In this document: positions 10,498 through 20,290 of the stretch, piece by piece
How the letters are laid out: every line of letters begins with the position of its first letter
Numbering within the stretch: position 1 is the stretch's first letter
Assembly: GCA_951394045.1 (NCBI GenBank)
Contig: OX595986.1
Span: forward strand, 558,001 to 622,000
Direction: 5' to 3'
Length of the DNA: 64,000 bases
Source: Nitzschia sp. DOCU1
Lineage: Eukaryota > Bacillariophyta > Bacillariophyceae > Bacillariales > Bacillariaceae
The notes under the pieces: model-generated
Told to the model about the DNA's origin: nothing
Seen by the model: the letters and a program-made list of their open reading frames with translations, nothing else
The model's database searches: none
Translations under genes and position numbers: made by a program

Positions 10498-12015
10498 CTA
10501 TTTTTCCCCGAACATCAATTGCTGTTCCAATGTCTTGAGGAAAATACCTTCCATATGTTTGGCAAGTTCCGGTGCCATTTGAACATTGACACAGACAATA
10601 TTGGCGAAGAATCGATTTTCGTAATGGTCTTGATAACAATCCGTAATGCGCCACAATTTGTTATCGCCAGCCCAATAACACACAAAGTGTTTGCGTTTCA
10701 TGCGTACCACCATGTCTTGGAGGGATTGAGAGCCCCAGTTGCCAAACCAATGATATTGCAGTTCCAAATAATGAATGCGCTTCAAAGTACGGGCACTTCC
10801 TACCAAGGCTAAATAATCATAACCTTGAAGTCCCAAAGACACGTAATGAATAGGATCCGTAGGTCCAATATCGGTAGTGGTGACCCAATGATCCAAGGAA
10901 TCCACGGCAACTTGAGTACAATCCGGATTGCCATTGGGATTCGAACAAGCTTGTTGCCAGTTGCCCAGCCCTACACCTTCCGTACCAATCTTGTCGCCGC
11001 CATTATGTACCAAAATATCGTCGGCGACATTACTAATGACCAGTTGTTGCATATGCAATTCATCTCCAAAGTTCATCTTGGCTTTGGTTTGCTGCAAACG
11101 CTCAAAGATATTGGGGACAGGTTCGATACAATACGCTCGGGCGGGACGTTTGTCCGTGCCAGCAGCCACCGGCGCATGAGGACAAGATTCCCAGTTGTCT
11201 TCTACTTGCGACGGTGCTCCACCGACAAAGGCTGTTTTCCATTCCTTCCAATCATACTTGTAAGGATCTTGAGATCCTACTGCTAACAATTCAACAGCTT
11301 GATATCCCTTGTTGCATCCCACATGAATCGAAGTAAAAATGCCCGACACTGGATTTTGAGCGTAAAATTGTTTGAACCATACCAAATCGGCACACGAACT
11401 GGCCATGCTAAAACTACAAGCCGTTCGTCTCCAAGCCTTGTTTTTGTTTCGTTCACAACCACCCGCGGGCAATTGAAACTGGAGTTGAGCCATTTGAGCC
11501 GCCGAGCATTCAGGAGGAAAGACGGGGTCTGCTTCAGCCGCATTCGCCAAAATCATTCCCGCCGCTTGTTGTGCAATGCCGAGTGCATTATTGTGAGTAT
11601 CTTCGGCTGGGTCTTCTTTATCTTGAAGCGATGGGGCTTCTCCCATTTCTTTCATGCGTCGTAAACCACTATGAGTAGTGGTCGTAGTAGCAGCAGCGTC
11701 AGCTTTGGAAGAAGAAGAGCCCAACAAGGGCATGCCCTGCAAACATTCGGGTTGATGCAAGACAAAAAATAACGTGGCCATGGCTGCCCCCAAGGCCACA
11801 ATTAACAAGGCACACAAGACAGTACACCATCCACTCACTACCAAAACTTCTTCTTCTTCATCGGTCTTTTTATTAGAAGCTTTGGAAGCGGCAGCTCCCG
11901 GTGCGGCGACTGTGGCTTTATTCGCTGCCAAGCGTTGTTGCCGCAATTGTTGAGCTCGTTTCGCTCGAGTATTAGCGGCAGTACCACCACTATTACCTCC
12001 ACCAAATCCAAACAT
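10498..12015 (-). CDS. FkbM-like methyltransferase-family protein, type II membrane
   Basis: Protein of 505 aa in one exon. It begins with an Arg/Gln-rich tail (RAKRAQQLRQQRLAANK), an acidic patch, and a membrane anchor at about residues 60-85 (VVSGWCTVLCALLIVALGAAMATLFF). The lumenal region starts with a CSAAQMAQLQFQLPAGGC element, and then ISGIF-type sequence ending in IHVGCNKGYQAVELL, which fits a glycine-containing SAM-binding loop. YCIEPVPNIFERLQ follows, the pattern of motif II (acidic residue, then PxP) in FkbM methyltransferases (PF05050). VDSLDHWV and HYVSLGLQGYDYLAL further on match the usual FkbM layout (D-x-L-D-x-W, I-D-x-x-G-x-E/D). An FkbM-type O-methyltransferase acting on glycans in the Golgi is the best guess. 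It is divergent with its paralogue at 12563. Confidence 0.7.
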   Translation of the reverse strand: MFGFGGGNSGGTAANTRAKRAQQLRQQRLAANKATVAAPGAAASKASNKKTDEEEEVLVVSGWCTVLCALLIVALGAAMATLFFVLHQPECLQGMPLLGSSSSKADAAATTTTTHSGLRRMKEMGEAPSLQDKEDPAEDTHNNALGIAQQAAGMILANAAEADPVFPPECSAAQMAQLQFQLPAGGCERNKNKAWRRTACSFSMASSCADLVWFKQFYAQNPVSGIFTSIHVGCNKGYQAVELLAVGSQDPYKYDWKEWKTAFVGGAPSQVEDNWESCPHAPVAAGTDKRPARAYCIEPVPNIFERLQQTKAKMNFGDELHMQQLVISNVADDILVHNGGDKIGTEGVGLGNWQQACSNPNGNPDCTQVAVDSLDHWVTTTDIGPTDPIHYVSLGLQGYDYLALVGSARTLKRIHYLELQYHWFGNWGSQSLQDMVVRMKRKHFVCYWAGDNKLWRITDCYQDHYENRFFANIVCVNVQMAPELAKHMEGIFLKTLEQQLMFGEK

Positions 12016-12562
12016 GATGGTAATGAATGGGATATTGATAACTCTTACTGGACTGTTGTGGTTCTAGTGTAGTGTTATTCTCCGAGCAGCAATGGACCGC
12101 AAAATGGGGCAAAGGTGAGAAATACGCACAAACCGCGCCTGCCGTCATTTTTGCTATGTTTGGAGCGCGAACCGTGGTTCTCGCCCTCGGCTTCATTCCG
12201 CACTCTACCGTCCGTACAGTAGTAGCTAGAGAGAGAGCGCATTCAAATCGCCAAACGGCCCACGCGCGACCAGCGCGTGCAACTTACCAGTACTCAATCT
12301 ACGTAACTTAACCGGTAGGCCGACTACCGCGAGACGAGCTCTCTCTTCCTTTTCAATGTTGTGAGACACACGCCGAGATCGAGCGAAATGATGAAAATAA
12401 CGACGACGAACCCTTCCTCTGCATATCTTTGTTTGAAAAGAGTCTGCAACCACTAATACTACATACTAAGTAACTACCGGTAGATTGCATCCAAAAGGAG
12501 ATTTGGAGTACGGGGGTGTATTCCATTGCAGTTTTATTATTCCACCAGAGAGTTACTAAATC
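12016..12562. promoter_or_regulatory. Divergent promoter region between FkbM-like paralogues
   Basis: The 547 bp spacer lies between the start codons of two related genes on opposite strands. It contains the palindrome TACCGGTA at 12475-12482 and an ACCGGT at about 12311. The plus-strand copy 2.1 kb away (14500-14671) carries matching short blocks before its ATG, including GTAACTACC near a TACCGGTA palindrome and ATTCCATTGCA, so part of this promoter was duplicated with the gene. Confidence 0.5.
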
Positions 12563-13852
12563 ATGTCCGATCGAGCCGCCCGTGCCCGACAATTGCGCAA
12601 TCGTCGCAACAAATCACAAATGTTACCGGCAATGGAAACTGAAGATGGAACAGCTCTGGAAATGAGTGCGACTTCGACTATTGCTTGTATTTTATTATTG
12701 TTGGGGATTGGTGCCAGTATTGCTACAACCTACTTTATGATGCACAATCCAGGATGTATGGGGGGTGGAAAAAGCGCATCCTCCGCTTTATCGCCCGATC
12801 TTACTGGTACTAGTGTGCGGGGAACACCCGCTGTAGCCACTGTTAAAACCACACCAGCGACAACTGCTACAGCTACTGCCAGTGTTCCAGCAGTACCAGC
12901 TACTGCGCCCGCCCCAGTGGCTCCAGCACCTCCCCCGCCGGCATCACAGGCAGGCACGGTACCAGCCTGTTCAGCAGATGAAATGACAGTCCTTAAACGT
13001 CAGTTGCCACCCGAAGGATGCTATGCGGCAGCCTATACACAAGCCTGTAGTTTCACCAAGGCTACTGCCAAGAATCCTTGTCCTTATTCGGGTGCGTACT
13101 TTCGAGACGTGATTGCGTCGACCACTTTTGGGGAAGGATTTACGGCCGTCATTTTGGGCCTTAAAGATCAAGATGACACGCCCATGGATTTGTTAATGTT
13201 GGGGAGTCATGATGCAGAAAAGTACCCTGTGGACAAGTGGAGACAAGTTGTAGGTCTTTATAGCTGTCCTCGTCCACCTGTCACGTTGAGCAATGTCAAA
13301 AATAAGGCCAAAGTTCTCATTTTGGAACCTGATATTTCCAAAGCTTTGTTAGCTAAACGATGGAAATCTACAACAGGAATGACCGATGAAGATATGAAGG
13401 GAGAAACGACACAAATCGCTAGCAATGCAGTGGGTGGTGCGGTCATGACTTTGACGCAATGGGCCGAAAAGAACGTTCCGACGGGACATATTCATTATTT
13501 GAGAATCGTTCAAGGAGGTCTCGATTTTGATATTCTGGCCAGTGGTGCTGGTGGTAGAGGCGCTCTGGAACGTGTCTGGTATGTCGAATTCCAATATGAT
13601 TGGAAGGGCAACTGGGAACGATATTCCTTGAAACCTTTGATTACGGAAAAGTTGACGCAATTTGCGTGCTACTGGCAAGGAGGGGATAACAATTTGTGGC
13701 GTATTACTTCGTGTTGGCAAGAACATTATGCGCAAAGGTCGTGGTCACAAGTGGTTTGTGTCAACGTGGTGATTCCAGAGGCAAAGCCGATTTATGACAA
13801 GATGGAATATTACTTTCAAGAAACACTCAAGAAGGATTTGAAGTTCGCTTAA
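12563..13852 (+). CDS. FkbM-like paralogue with degenerate SAM motif (copy A)
   Basis: Protein of 429 aa: a basic tail (MSDRAARARQLRNRRNK), an anchor (SATSTIACILLLLGIGASIATTYF), and a Pro/Ala/Thr-rich linker to about residue 130. The lumenal domain begins ACSADEMTVLKRQLPPEGC, which aligns with CSAAQMAQLQFQLPAGGC of the gene at 10498. The C-terminal third aligns closely as well: RVWYVEFQYDWKGNW, CYWQGGDNNLWRITSCWQEHY and VVCVNV against HYLELQYHWFGNW, CYWAGDNKLWRITDCYQDHY and IVCVNV. The SAM-binding segment is not conserved: IHVGCNKGYQAVELL is replaced by sequence around VIASTTFGEGFTAVILG. The fold is probably retained but catalysis is doubtful. The 3' end is nearly identical to copy B at 14672. 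Confidence 0.7.
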   Translation: MSDRAARARQLRNRRNKSQMLPAMETEDGTALEMSATSTIACILLLLGIGASIATTYFMMHNPGCMGGGKSASSALSPDLTGTSVRGTPAVATVKTTPATTATATASVPAVPATAPAPVAPAPPPPASQAGTVPACSADEMTVLKRQLPPEGCYAAAYTQACSFTKATAKNPCPYSGAYFRDVIASTTFGEGFTAVILGLKDQDDTPMDLLMLGSHDAEKYPVDKWRQVVGLYSCPRPPVTLSNVKNKAKVLILEPDISKALLAKRWKSTTGMTDEDMKGETTQIASNAVGGAVMTLTQWAEKNVPTGHIHYLRIVQGGLDFDILASGAGGRGALERVWYVEFQYDWKGNWERYSLKPLITEKLTQFACYWQGGDNNLWRITSCWQEHYAQRSWSQVVCVNVVIPEAKPIYDKMEYYFQETLKKDLKFA

Positions 13853-14671
13853 GTTGTGGCAATGGTGGAGGCCTCCAGAAATGAGGATTTTAACATTCGC
13901 GTTACAATCATGTAAGACTAGTATAGTATAGATGGTACTAATAGCATTAAGGCGGCGACGAGTGGGCGCGGTCCAGTTAGGAGCTACCTTGCCCATCGAG
14001 ACGAACGATCTCACCAAATCACCGGAACACGCCACCGGCCGCCGCCAGACGAGCCTAACGACTCATTTGACCTTTCACCCGTTGGGGAGATCCATCCCGC
14101 GCTGTCTACTACTGAGGCTGTGTAGTCGCTGAAGACATATTGTACAAAGACGATGAAACAACTAAGCTTTGTGCTTGCAACCCATCCATTTCGTTGAATG
14201 AGTTTCAGGAGGAGTCAGGCTGCCACCAAGATGCCCGAAGAAGAGCGAGTTTTTCTTCGCTATGAGAGACGCATAGTAGTAGTAACGAACGTTAGTAGAC
14301 AGTATCTTCAATTAGAAAGGTCGATGCACACGCGACCAAGTCGTTCAATTTATTACTCAAGTCTACCTAGTTAGCGAACTCTTCGCGCGTTGCTTTCGGG
14401 ATGAGACCCCACGAGCTCTTTTCCCGATGACAAAAATAAGACGAGGGACGACGCTACCGGAAGAGCGAGAGAGAATCATTGTGAAGTATTCACTTGCCGC
14501 TGCACATCCTTGCTGAACAGATTGCAACCACTACCGGTAGTAGCCAAGGTAACTACCCGTATAGTGTGTCGCTGCAATCTACCAAAAGGATATTGTGAAG
14601 ACGGGACTATATTCCATTGCAATAATATCGACGATTCCCCTGATTCATCATTCTCGTACGAGCAAGCAATC
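13853..14671. other. Intergenic between tandem FkbM-like copies
   Basis: This 819 bp spacer separates the two tandem copies. It contains the promoter of copy B, with TACCGGTA at 14532-14539. An open frame runs into copy B from 14510, but the MSDRAARARQ start at 14672 matches copy A, so the upstream part is read as leader sequence. Confidence 0.45.
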
Positions 14672-15931
14672 ATGTCCGATCGAGCCGCCCGTGCCCGACA
14701 ACTACGCAATCGTCGCAACAAATCTCAGGCACTGCCTTCTATGGAAACTGAAGATGGAGAGGCTATTGAAATGAGTGCCACCTCTACCATTGCGTGCATT
14801 TTGTTTTTGTTGGCGATTGGTGCGAGTATGGCCACATCCTACATTATGGTTCACAATCCAGGTTGCATGGGTAGATCCGGGGGGTCTGCTGCATCACTTG
14901 ATCTTACTAATAGTGTGCGAGGAGCACCCGCCGTGGCCACTGTTAAAACCACACCAGCGACAGCTACTGCCAGTGTGCCAGTTCCTGCCCCAGCCCCAGT
15001 GGCTCCGGCACCTCCCCCGCCGCCACCACCGCCAGGCACAGTACCAGCCTGTTCAGCAGATGAAATGACAGTCCTCAAACGTCAGTTGCCACCCGAAGGA
15101 TGCTATGCGGCAGCCTATACACAAGCCTGTAGTTTCACCAAGGCTACTGCCAAGAATCCTTGTCTTCAAACGGGTGCTTACTTTCGAGATGTGATTGCTT
15201 CGACAACCTTTGGAGAAGGATTTACGGCCGTCCTGGTGGGCATTAAAGATCAAGATGATACACCCATGGATTTGTTAATGTTGGGGAGTCATGATGCAGA
15301 AAAATATCCTGTGGACAAATGGAGACAAGCTGTAGGTCTTTATGGCTGTCCTCGTCCTCCCGTGACTTTGAGTGAAACCAAAAACAAGGCCAAACTACTC
15401 ATTTTGGAACCTGATATTTCCAAAGCTTTGCAAGCTAAACGATGGAAAGCTACTACAGGAATGACAGATGAAGATATGAAGGGAGAAACGACACAAATCT
15501 CTAGCAATGCAGTGGCTGCGGTCATGACTTTGACGCAATGGGCTGAAAAGAACGTTCCGACGGGACCTATTCATTATTTGAGAATCTTTATAGGGGGTCT
15601 CGATTATGATATTCTGGCCAGTGGTGCTGGTGGTGGAGGCGCTCTGGAACGTGTCTGGTACGTCGAATTCCAATATGATTGGAAGGGAGCCTGGGGAGGA
15701 TATTCCTTGAAACCTTTGATTACGGAAAAGTTGACGCAATTTGCGTGCTACTGGCAAGGAGGGGATAACAATTTGTGGCGTATTACTTCGTGTTGGCAAG
15801 AACATTATGCGCAAAGGTCGTGGTCACAAGTGGTTTGTGTCAACGTGGTGATTCCAGAGGCAAAGCCGATTTATGACAAGATGGAATATTACTTTCAAGA
15901 AACACTCAAGAAGGATTTGAAGTTCGCCTAA
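14672..15931 (+). CDS. FkbM-like paralogue with degenerate SAM motif (copy B)
   Basis: Protein of 419 aa with the same architecture as copy A: basic tail, single anchor (MSATSTIACILFLLAIGASMATSYI), a Pro-rich linker ending in a run of prolines, then the CSADEMTVLKRQLPPEGC domain. The linker is shorter and richer in Pro than in copy A, the usual place for length change between tandem duplicates. From the AEKNVPTG region to the stop the two copies differ at very few positions, and the last ~200 bp of coding sequence appear identical, which suggests recent duplication or gene conversion. As in copy A, the canonical SAM loop of the 10498 protein is missing. Its role is unknown; it is likely a Golgi or surface membrane protein. 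Confidence 0.7.
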   Translation: MSDRAARARQLRNRRNKSQALPSMETEDGEAIEMSATSTIACILFLLAIGASMATSYIMVHNPGCMGRSGGSAASLDLTNSVRGAPAVATVKTTPATATASVPVPAPAPVAPAPPPPPPPPGTVPACSADEMTVLKRQLPPEGCYAAAYTQACSFTKATAKNPCLQTGAYFRDVIASTTFGEGFTAVLVGIKDQDDTPMDLLMLGSHDAEKYPVDKWRQAVGLYGCPRPPVTLSETKNKAKLLILEPDISKALQAKRWKATTGMTDEDMKGETTQISSNAVAAVMTLTQWAEKNVPTGPIHYLRIFIGGLDYDILASGAGGGGALERVWYVEFQYDWKGAWGGYSLKPLITEKLTQFACYWQGGDNNLWRITSCWQEHYAQRSWSQVVCVNVVIPEAKPIYDKMEYYFQETLKKDLKFA

Positions 15932-16196
15932 ACAATGACAAAAGTGGCGGACCCACAACAACGAGGGATTTGTTTCCCCTTACTATCATGTATGACTAGT
16001 ATATACAAAAAGGTCAACCTTTCTTACGACGGAAAAAGTTAGACTACTACAGGTAGTAGATCGCGACACTTCTACAATAGCATGGTAGTAGGAACGGTTG
16101 GTGTCATGCCGCTGCTGCTAGTAGGGCGTTTAGAAGCTACGTTGAGCAGATGGCTTGTCTGGTCCCACCAATGTGCCCGTATCCCCCTGGCTACAT

Positions 16197-18491
16197 TCAT
16201 TTCCTTTGCAAGGAGTCTTGTTGAAATTTGAGCATTTGTTTCAACATTCCTCGCAGGTCCTTTCGATACGTGTCGCGATGCCCCGGTGGAATGTTCATGC
16301 GATATTGCAACTCTTCTGTAGTCAAGGATTCCGACAATTCTAGCAACGTTCCAAGCACGGTACTGATATGGTTCGGTGCAATCTTATCGGGCCGCATGGT
16401 CAAGTAGTACCATTCTCCCGTTTCGGGATCAAAGCCAACTTCCGCGATCCGGGCATTGGATTCAAACTTGTCCGCCTCCAAGCGATAGCGTTCGCCCTTG
16501 GGTAACAAGACATAGCGGCTCATATCAATAGTGGTTTGGTCGGTACCCATGACTCCAACGCACAATTCGTCGCTGTCGTGGTGACGGGGTGGCAATAGTT
16601 CCACGTCGATGGTCACCGTGTCCAGATACTTCCACTTAAGCAATCGAACATCCGTACCACAGACATAGGGTAAGTTGGGTTGAAAGATGATGCCATCTGT
16701 CAAGTGATTGTGGACAGGCAAGTTACGGTACGAGCGAGTGCCCTTTTCTTCCACAACGTTACCGAGGAGATCCGAGAGGGCGGTACGATGGACAAAGTTC
16801 TTGCGTACCAGCGGCAGCGGAATGGACGGGTTTGCGACGAGTTCATCGGCAAACATGTTCTTGTCGGCAGTCGGAGTCCGGAACGTGGCCTTTTTGAGAT
16901 GGTGCAGGCGTTGCTCGAAGGGTAAGTGTAAAATGGCCGCGGTCGGCCCGACCGTCAATACATCAAACACAATAAAGATGGGGCGGGCTGGGTGCCTGTT
17001 GGAGTTGCCGCGATGCATGACGACTTCTCCGTCCAAAACGGTTCCAGCCTGAATCAGTGGCAAAACGTGTGCCATGGGATCACTACCAGCCGGTGCATTC
17101 TTGGACGGTAGAACTTGTTTGCCCCTCATGGCCCTGTCCACTAGCACGACCGTATCACCAGTAAAAATCATAAAATGACGAACGCCATCTGTCTTTTCGC
17201 TCAAAAAGTACGCATTCTCTGGAGCCGTCTGAATGTCCTCAATGTTGTGTCGAGAAAAGTTGACAGGCATGCACCCACAAAAGTTAATATTTGCCAGCGA
17301 GGGAGGTGGTGTTTCTTGGGGACGTGCCAGTGGCGAATCAAAGTAGGCTGGAGTGCCTGGCTGCACTGGCGGTGGGCGCTCCATGAATTTCTTGATGGCA
17401 CCACACGTGGCCAGAGCCAATTGAACAGCCGACTTATTGGGATGATCTTGGAGATATTCTTCAACATCGACAGTTTCTTCGAGGGGGTTGATTTGTTGGA
17501 GAATCCACCAGAGTTGTTGGCTCAATACCTTGGTCATAGAACTGAGTTTGTCACGATCTTCTTCGTTGATGAGCTGTAACATCTTGTCAGCTTTGAGTTC
17601 CATTTCAATCTCATATGACACCGTTTTGTTGGTGGGGTCGTCCTTGGGAGTTGATGTGACTTCAGTAACATCAATCTGCCAGGCAATGTTGCCATCTTTG
17701 CGGGAATAGGATCGTCGCCGCTTTATGCGATGCATCGTCCAGCCGGGAGGAACAGCCATGACGGCTGGATCCACTACTTTTTCGCTTGATAAACTGATTC
17801 GCATGTCGTACTTGGCTGCTGGTAGAGTCAAATCCATTTGCTCTAGCTTTTCCTTGTACTCCATTTGCCCAGCTTTGGCAGGAGCCGGATGCGTCGATGA
17901 TACCAAACCTGGGAAACTAACACGCCGATCACCAGCGTAACCAGCAAAGACAGTCTCGACATATTCATGCTCCGACAAATCTCGTTTGATCATCCCAATT
18001 GCTTCTTTGGGCGACATGTTGGGTTTAACCCCGCATCCCAGAGCCGCTGAGATGGGACTAACTTCACTTAACCCTGCCTGTGTCCAATGGACATAATGGG
18101 AACGGCTCACCCCCGACTCCATACTAGGTTGTTGCGGCAAGTTGGTAGTATCAAAGGCATGTACCACGGTATTTTGAATTCGTTTCAGTCCACTAGAAGT
18201 AACTCGGCGCTGGTTGATTTTCAAAATGCCAATCCTAGCTTCTACTTCGCAAAAAGGCTTTGAGATAGGCAACGGCGTTGATTTGGGCAAGTACTTGCGG
18301 GCTGAATTTCGAGCTTGTGTCAAGAATATCTGCAGAGCCTTTTCTGGTTGAACTGGGGCCTTCAAAAAGGGGTTGCGAAGCGAGGCCGCTGGATTGGTGT
18401 CGGCAGGACGATTGTTGCTTGTCTTCTCCTCCAATTTGGATTTCTTGGCAAGCATGTCACCGAGGCCAAAACCACCACTGCGTTTCGACAT
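16197..18491 (-). CDS. mRNA capping enzyme: tunnel-type RNA triphosphatase fused to guanylyltransferase
   Basis: Single-exon protein of 764 aa. The N-terminal domain has the paired-glutamate strands of the metal-dependent triphosphate-tunnel RNA triphosphatases: EVEARIG (E82, E84) and YEIEMEL (E294, E296, E298), with MRISLSSE between them. The second domain has the guanylyltransferase nucleophile motif EKTDGVRHF with K433, a later LDGEVV element, YVCGTDVRLLKWK and a C-terminal OB-fold-like region. Together they would remove the gamma phosphate and add GMP to nascent mRNA in the nucleus. In animals and plants the triphosphatase is of the cysteine-phosphatase type; in yeast the tunnel enzyme is a separate protein. 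Here the tunnel-type enzyme and guanylyltransferase share one chain. No methyltransferase domain is visible. Confidence 0.85.
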   Translation of the reverse strand: MSKRSGGFGLGDMLAKKSKLEEKTSNNRPADTNPAASLRNPFLKAPVQPEKALQIFLTQARNSARKYLPKSTPLPISKPFCEVEARIGILKINQRRVTSSGLKRIQNTVVHAFDTTNLPQQPSMESGVSRSHYVHWTQAGLSEVSPISAALGCGVKPNMSPKEAIGMIKRDLSEHEYVETVFAGYAGDRRVSFPGLVSSTHPAPAKAGQMEYKEKLEQMDLTLPAAKYDMRISLSSEKVVDPAVMAVPPGWTMHRIKRRRSYSRKDGNIAWQIDVTEVTSTPKDDPTNKTVSYEIEMELKADKMLQLINEEDRDKLSSMTKVLSQQLWWILQQINPLEETVDVEEYLQDHPNKSAVQLALATCGAIKKFMERPPPVQPGTPAYFDSPLARPQETPPPSLANINFCGCMPVNFSRHNIEDIQTAPENAYFLSEKTDGVRHFMIFTGDTVVLVDRAMRGKQVLPSKNAPAGSDPMAHVLPLIQAGTVLDGEVVMHRGNSNRHPARPIFIVFDVLTVGPTAAILHLPFEQRLHHLKKATFRTPTADKNMFADELVANPSIPLPLVRKNFVHRTALSDLLGNVVEEKGTRSYRNLPVHNHLTDGIIFQPNLPYVCGTDVRLLKWKYLDTVTIDVELLPPRHHDSDELCVGVMGTDQTTIDMSRYVLLPKGERYRLEADKFESNARIAEVGFDPETGEWYYLTMRPDKIAPNHISTVLGTLLELSESLTTEELQYRMNIPPGHRDTYRKDLRGMLKQMLKFQQDSLQRK

Positions 18492-18963
18492 TGTAAACTA
18501 ATGATTCTCGGATGACAACCAGGGTCCAAACTGCAAGGGATCAGCTGTCCAACAACCAAAGCGGAACTGTGTGCTACAACAAGTCCAAACCCACTTCGTG
18601 TGTTTGGAATGCCGATGGATCTGAAGAGTACTCATCCTGAAGGCATTCCTGGTGGAAGAAAGGGCTACTACGATATCTTCGTTGGCGGGAAATAAACCCA
18701 TGCTGATGCGAAGGGCGCGCGTTCGTGCTGGTGCCGTGCAAATGCTACTACATGCGTCTGGCCATTGTACGAAAAGATACGTGCTGCCGGCCGGCGTGCA
18801 AAAAGATCTCACCGCGAGAGTAACAAAAAGAGACCGATAACAGGATGAGAAGTGAAGGTTGGTGTCGACACACACATGCAAGAATCAGATCTGCGAAAGG
18901 AGCCTTGTTGTTATGGAAGTCACGCGGATCCTCCCCTTTGTCACTGCTTAAGATTCACAAAGA
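18492..18963. promoter_or_regulatory. Divergent intergenic region
   Basis: This spacer of 472 bp lies between the capping-enzyme start (minus) and the first polytopic membrane gene (plus). Both promoters should be here. No specific element was recognised. Confidence 0.4.
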
Positions 18964-19989
18964 ATGAAACCTCCTGCTCCAGTTGACGCATCCTTGTGCT
19001 TGGCTAGTATTGCCCTCGGTCTCTGGGCCTTCTCCAAAAGCAATGAAGTCGTTGGTGAATTCATGGAACCACGAATGGCGGCGTGTCAAAGATCTGACAT
19101 TGCCGCAAGCAAGTTCGCCGAAGAAACCGGGTATGAGCCTTACGATGGCAGAATTGGTTTTGGAGTGATGAACGCCTTTGTCTGCATCATTACGCAATTC
19201 TTTCACGACTTGGCCACAAATGGTGTCGGTGGGATACTGTTCGGGTTTGGTACTTTTATCACGCTTGTACCGACATATATTCTCGTGTCGATGGAGGCTG
19301 GACGGCCCGATGCCAAGGGGCTGGTTCGTTATCCCATTCCGATAGCATTCTTGTCGCAAGTGCTCGGGGTCAGTGTGGCCTTTCCGTTGTTGTGGGTTCC
19401 CAGCTACATCTTGGGCGGGGGCACGGGTCCAGTAACGCACCGACGTATTCTCTTATCGACGATTCCGGCTGTGGCGTATTTATTATTTGCTGTACTGTCC
19501 TTTTTCGTGTTCGAGCCCACCTCCTCCTTGTGGACAACATCGGCAGGAATCCTCGGTGGACCGGTCATTGTGCTGTCATTTGTTCCACTTTGGACAAGTG
19601 GCACGTCTACTCCCAGTGACGACAAGAAAAGGTCGGCAGAACTGTCAACGTTACCATATGCAGTACTGGGTGGCGTCTGTTTCTTGGCCTGGTTATGGGT
19701 TCTGATGCTATTGGTCCAGCAGGTGGGATTTAATACCAAGGAATTTTACAATCTGGTAGTCTGGACGGAAGAAGCTTCACCCTGTGTCAAATTCATGACC
19801 ATTGACATGACGGTTTTGTGGCTGGCAACTGTTATTGTTATTGCTAAAAGAAAAAGGTCGGCAGCTTTGGAAGCTATGGGTTTGTCGTTCGTCTTTGGAC
19901 CGGGGGCTGGATTGTCCCTTGTGTTGGCAGGGCTGGAAGTTGACGGGGTGCAAGGGATCACGTCTTCGTCTCCAAACAAGGAAGACTAG
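18964..19989 (+). CDS. Polytopic membrane protein of unknown family, copy 1
   Basis: Protein of 341 aa with about eight hydrophobic segments. Conserved features shared with the next gene are FMEPRMAACQRSDIAASKFAE after the first segment, then IGFGVMNAFVCIITQFFHD, GFGTFITLVPTYILVSMEAGR, LRVSVAFPLLWVPSYILG-like sequence, AGILGGPVIVLSFVPLW, ASPCVKFMTIDMTVLWLATVIVI and FGPGAGLSLVLAG. The C-terminal tail is short, acidic and polar. I do not recognise a family. The pattern of small residues and Pro in helices and the conserved acidic and Arg positions in loops would fit a transporter or sensor, but no function is claimed. Confidence 0.7.
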   Translation: MKPPAPVDASLCLASIALGLWAFSKSNEVVGEFMEPRMAACQRSDIAASKFAEETGYEPYDGRIGFGVMNAFVCIITQFFHDLATNGVGGILFGFGTFITLVPTYILVSMEAGRPDAKGLVRYPIPIAFLSQVLGVSVAFPLLWVPSYILGGGTGPVTHRRILLSTIPAVAYLLFAVLSFFVFEPTSSLWTTSAGILGGPVIVLSFVPLWTSGTSTPSDDKKRSAELSTLPYAVLGGVCFLAWLWVLMLLVQQVGFNTKEFYNLVVWTEEASPCVKFMTIDMTVLWLATVIVIAKRKRSAALEAMGLSFVFGPGAGLSLVLAGLEVDGVQGITSSSPNKED

Positions 19990-20290
19990 CATATAATTGT
20001 AGGTTTGGTGTTATTGTGCTACATTACTATCTCGCCACATAGCAGACATGATGCCATTTGACTTCTCGATTCGATTCGATTCGATGGTCCAATGATTGGG
20101 TACGCTTTCACGCTTGCTGGCTCGCAACCCATTTCGTCTTGCCGGTGTACGAAAAGATACCGGATCCAAACAAAGATCGTGCTTCCGCCGCACCATCCTT
20201 TCCTGTTGCTATGCGACGAGACGTCTTGTGCTCCATTCTCGACTTGAGAGCACACAAAACCCAGGGCGCCTTGCACATTGCATTTCTCCA
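19990..20290. other. Spacer between tandem membrane genes with pentanucleotide microsatellite
   Basis: The 301 bp spacer contains a short CGATT repeat of about four units near 20067-20086. The open frame of the second gene runs back into this spacer without an ATG that matches copy 1. Confidence 0.5.

Noticed and set aside
14510..14671. 54-residue N-terminal extension of FkbM-like copy B
   Set aside because: Copy A starts with the same MSDRAARARQ sequence; the extension is promoter/leader DNA shared with copy A.
20096..20290. N-terminal extension of the second polytopic membrane protein
   Set aside because: No ATG at its start, and copy 1 aligns from the ATG at 20291.
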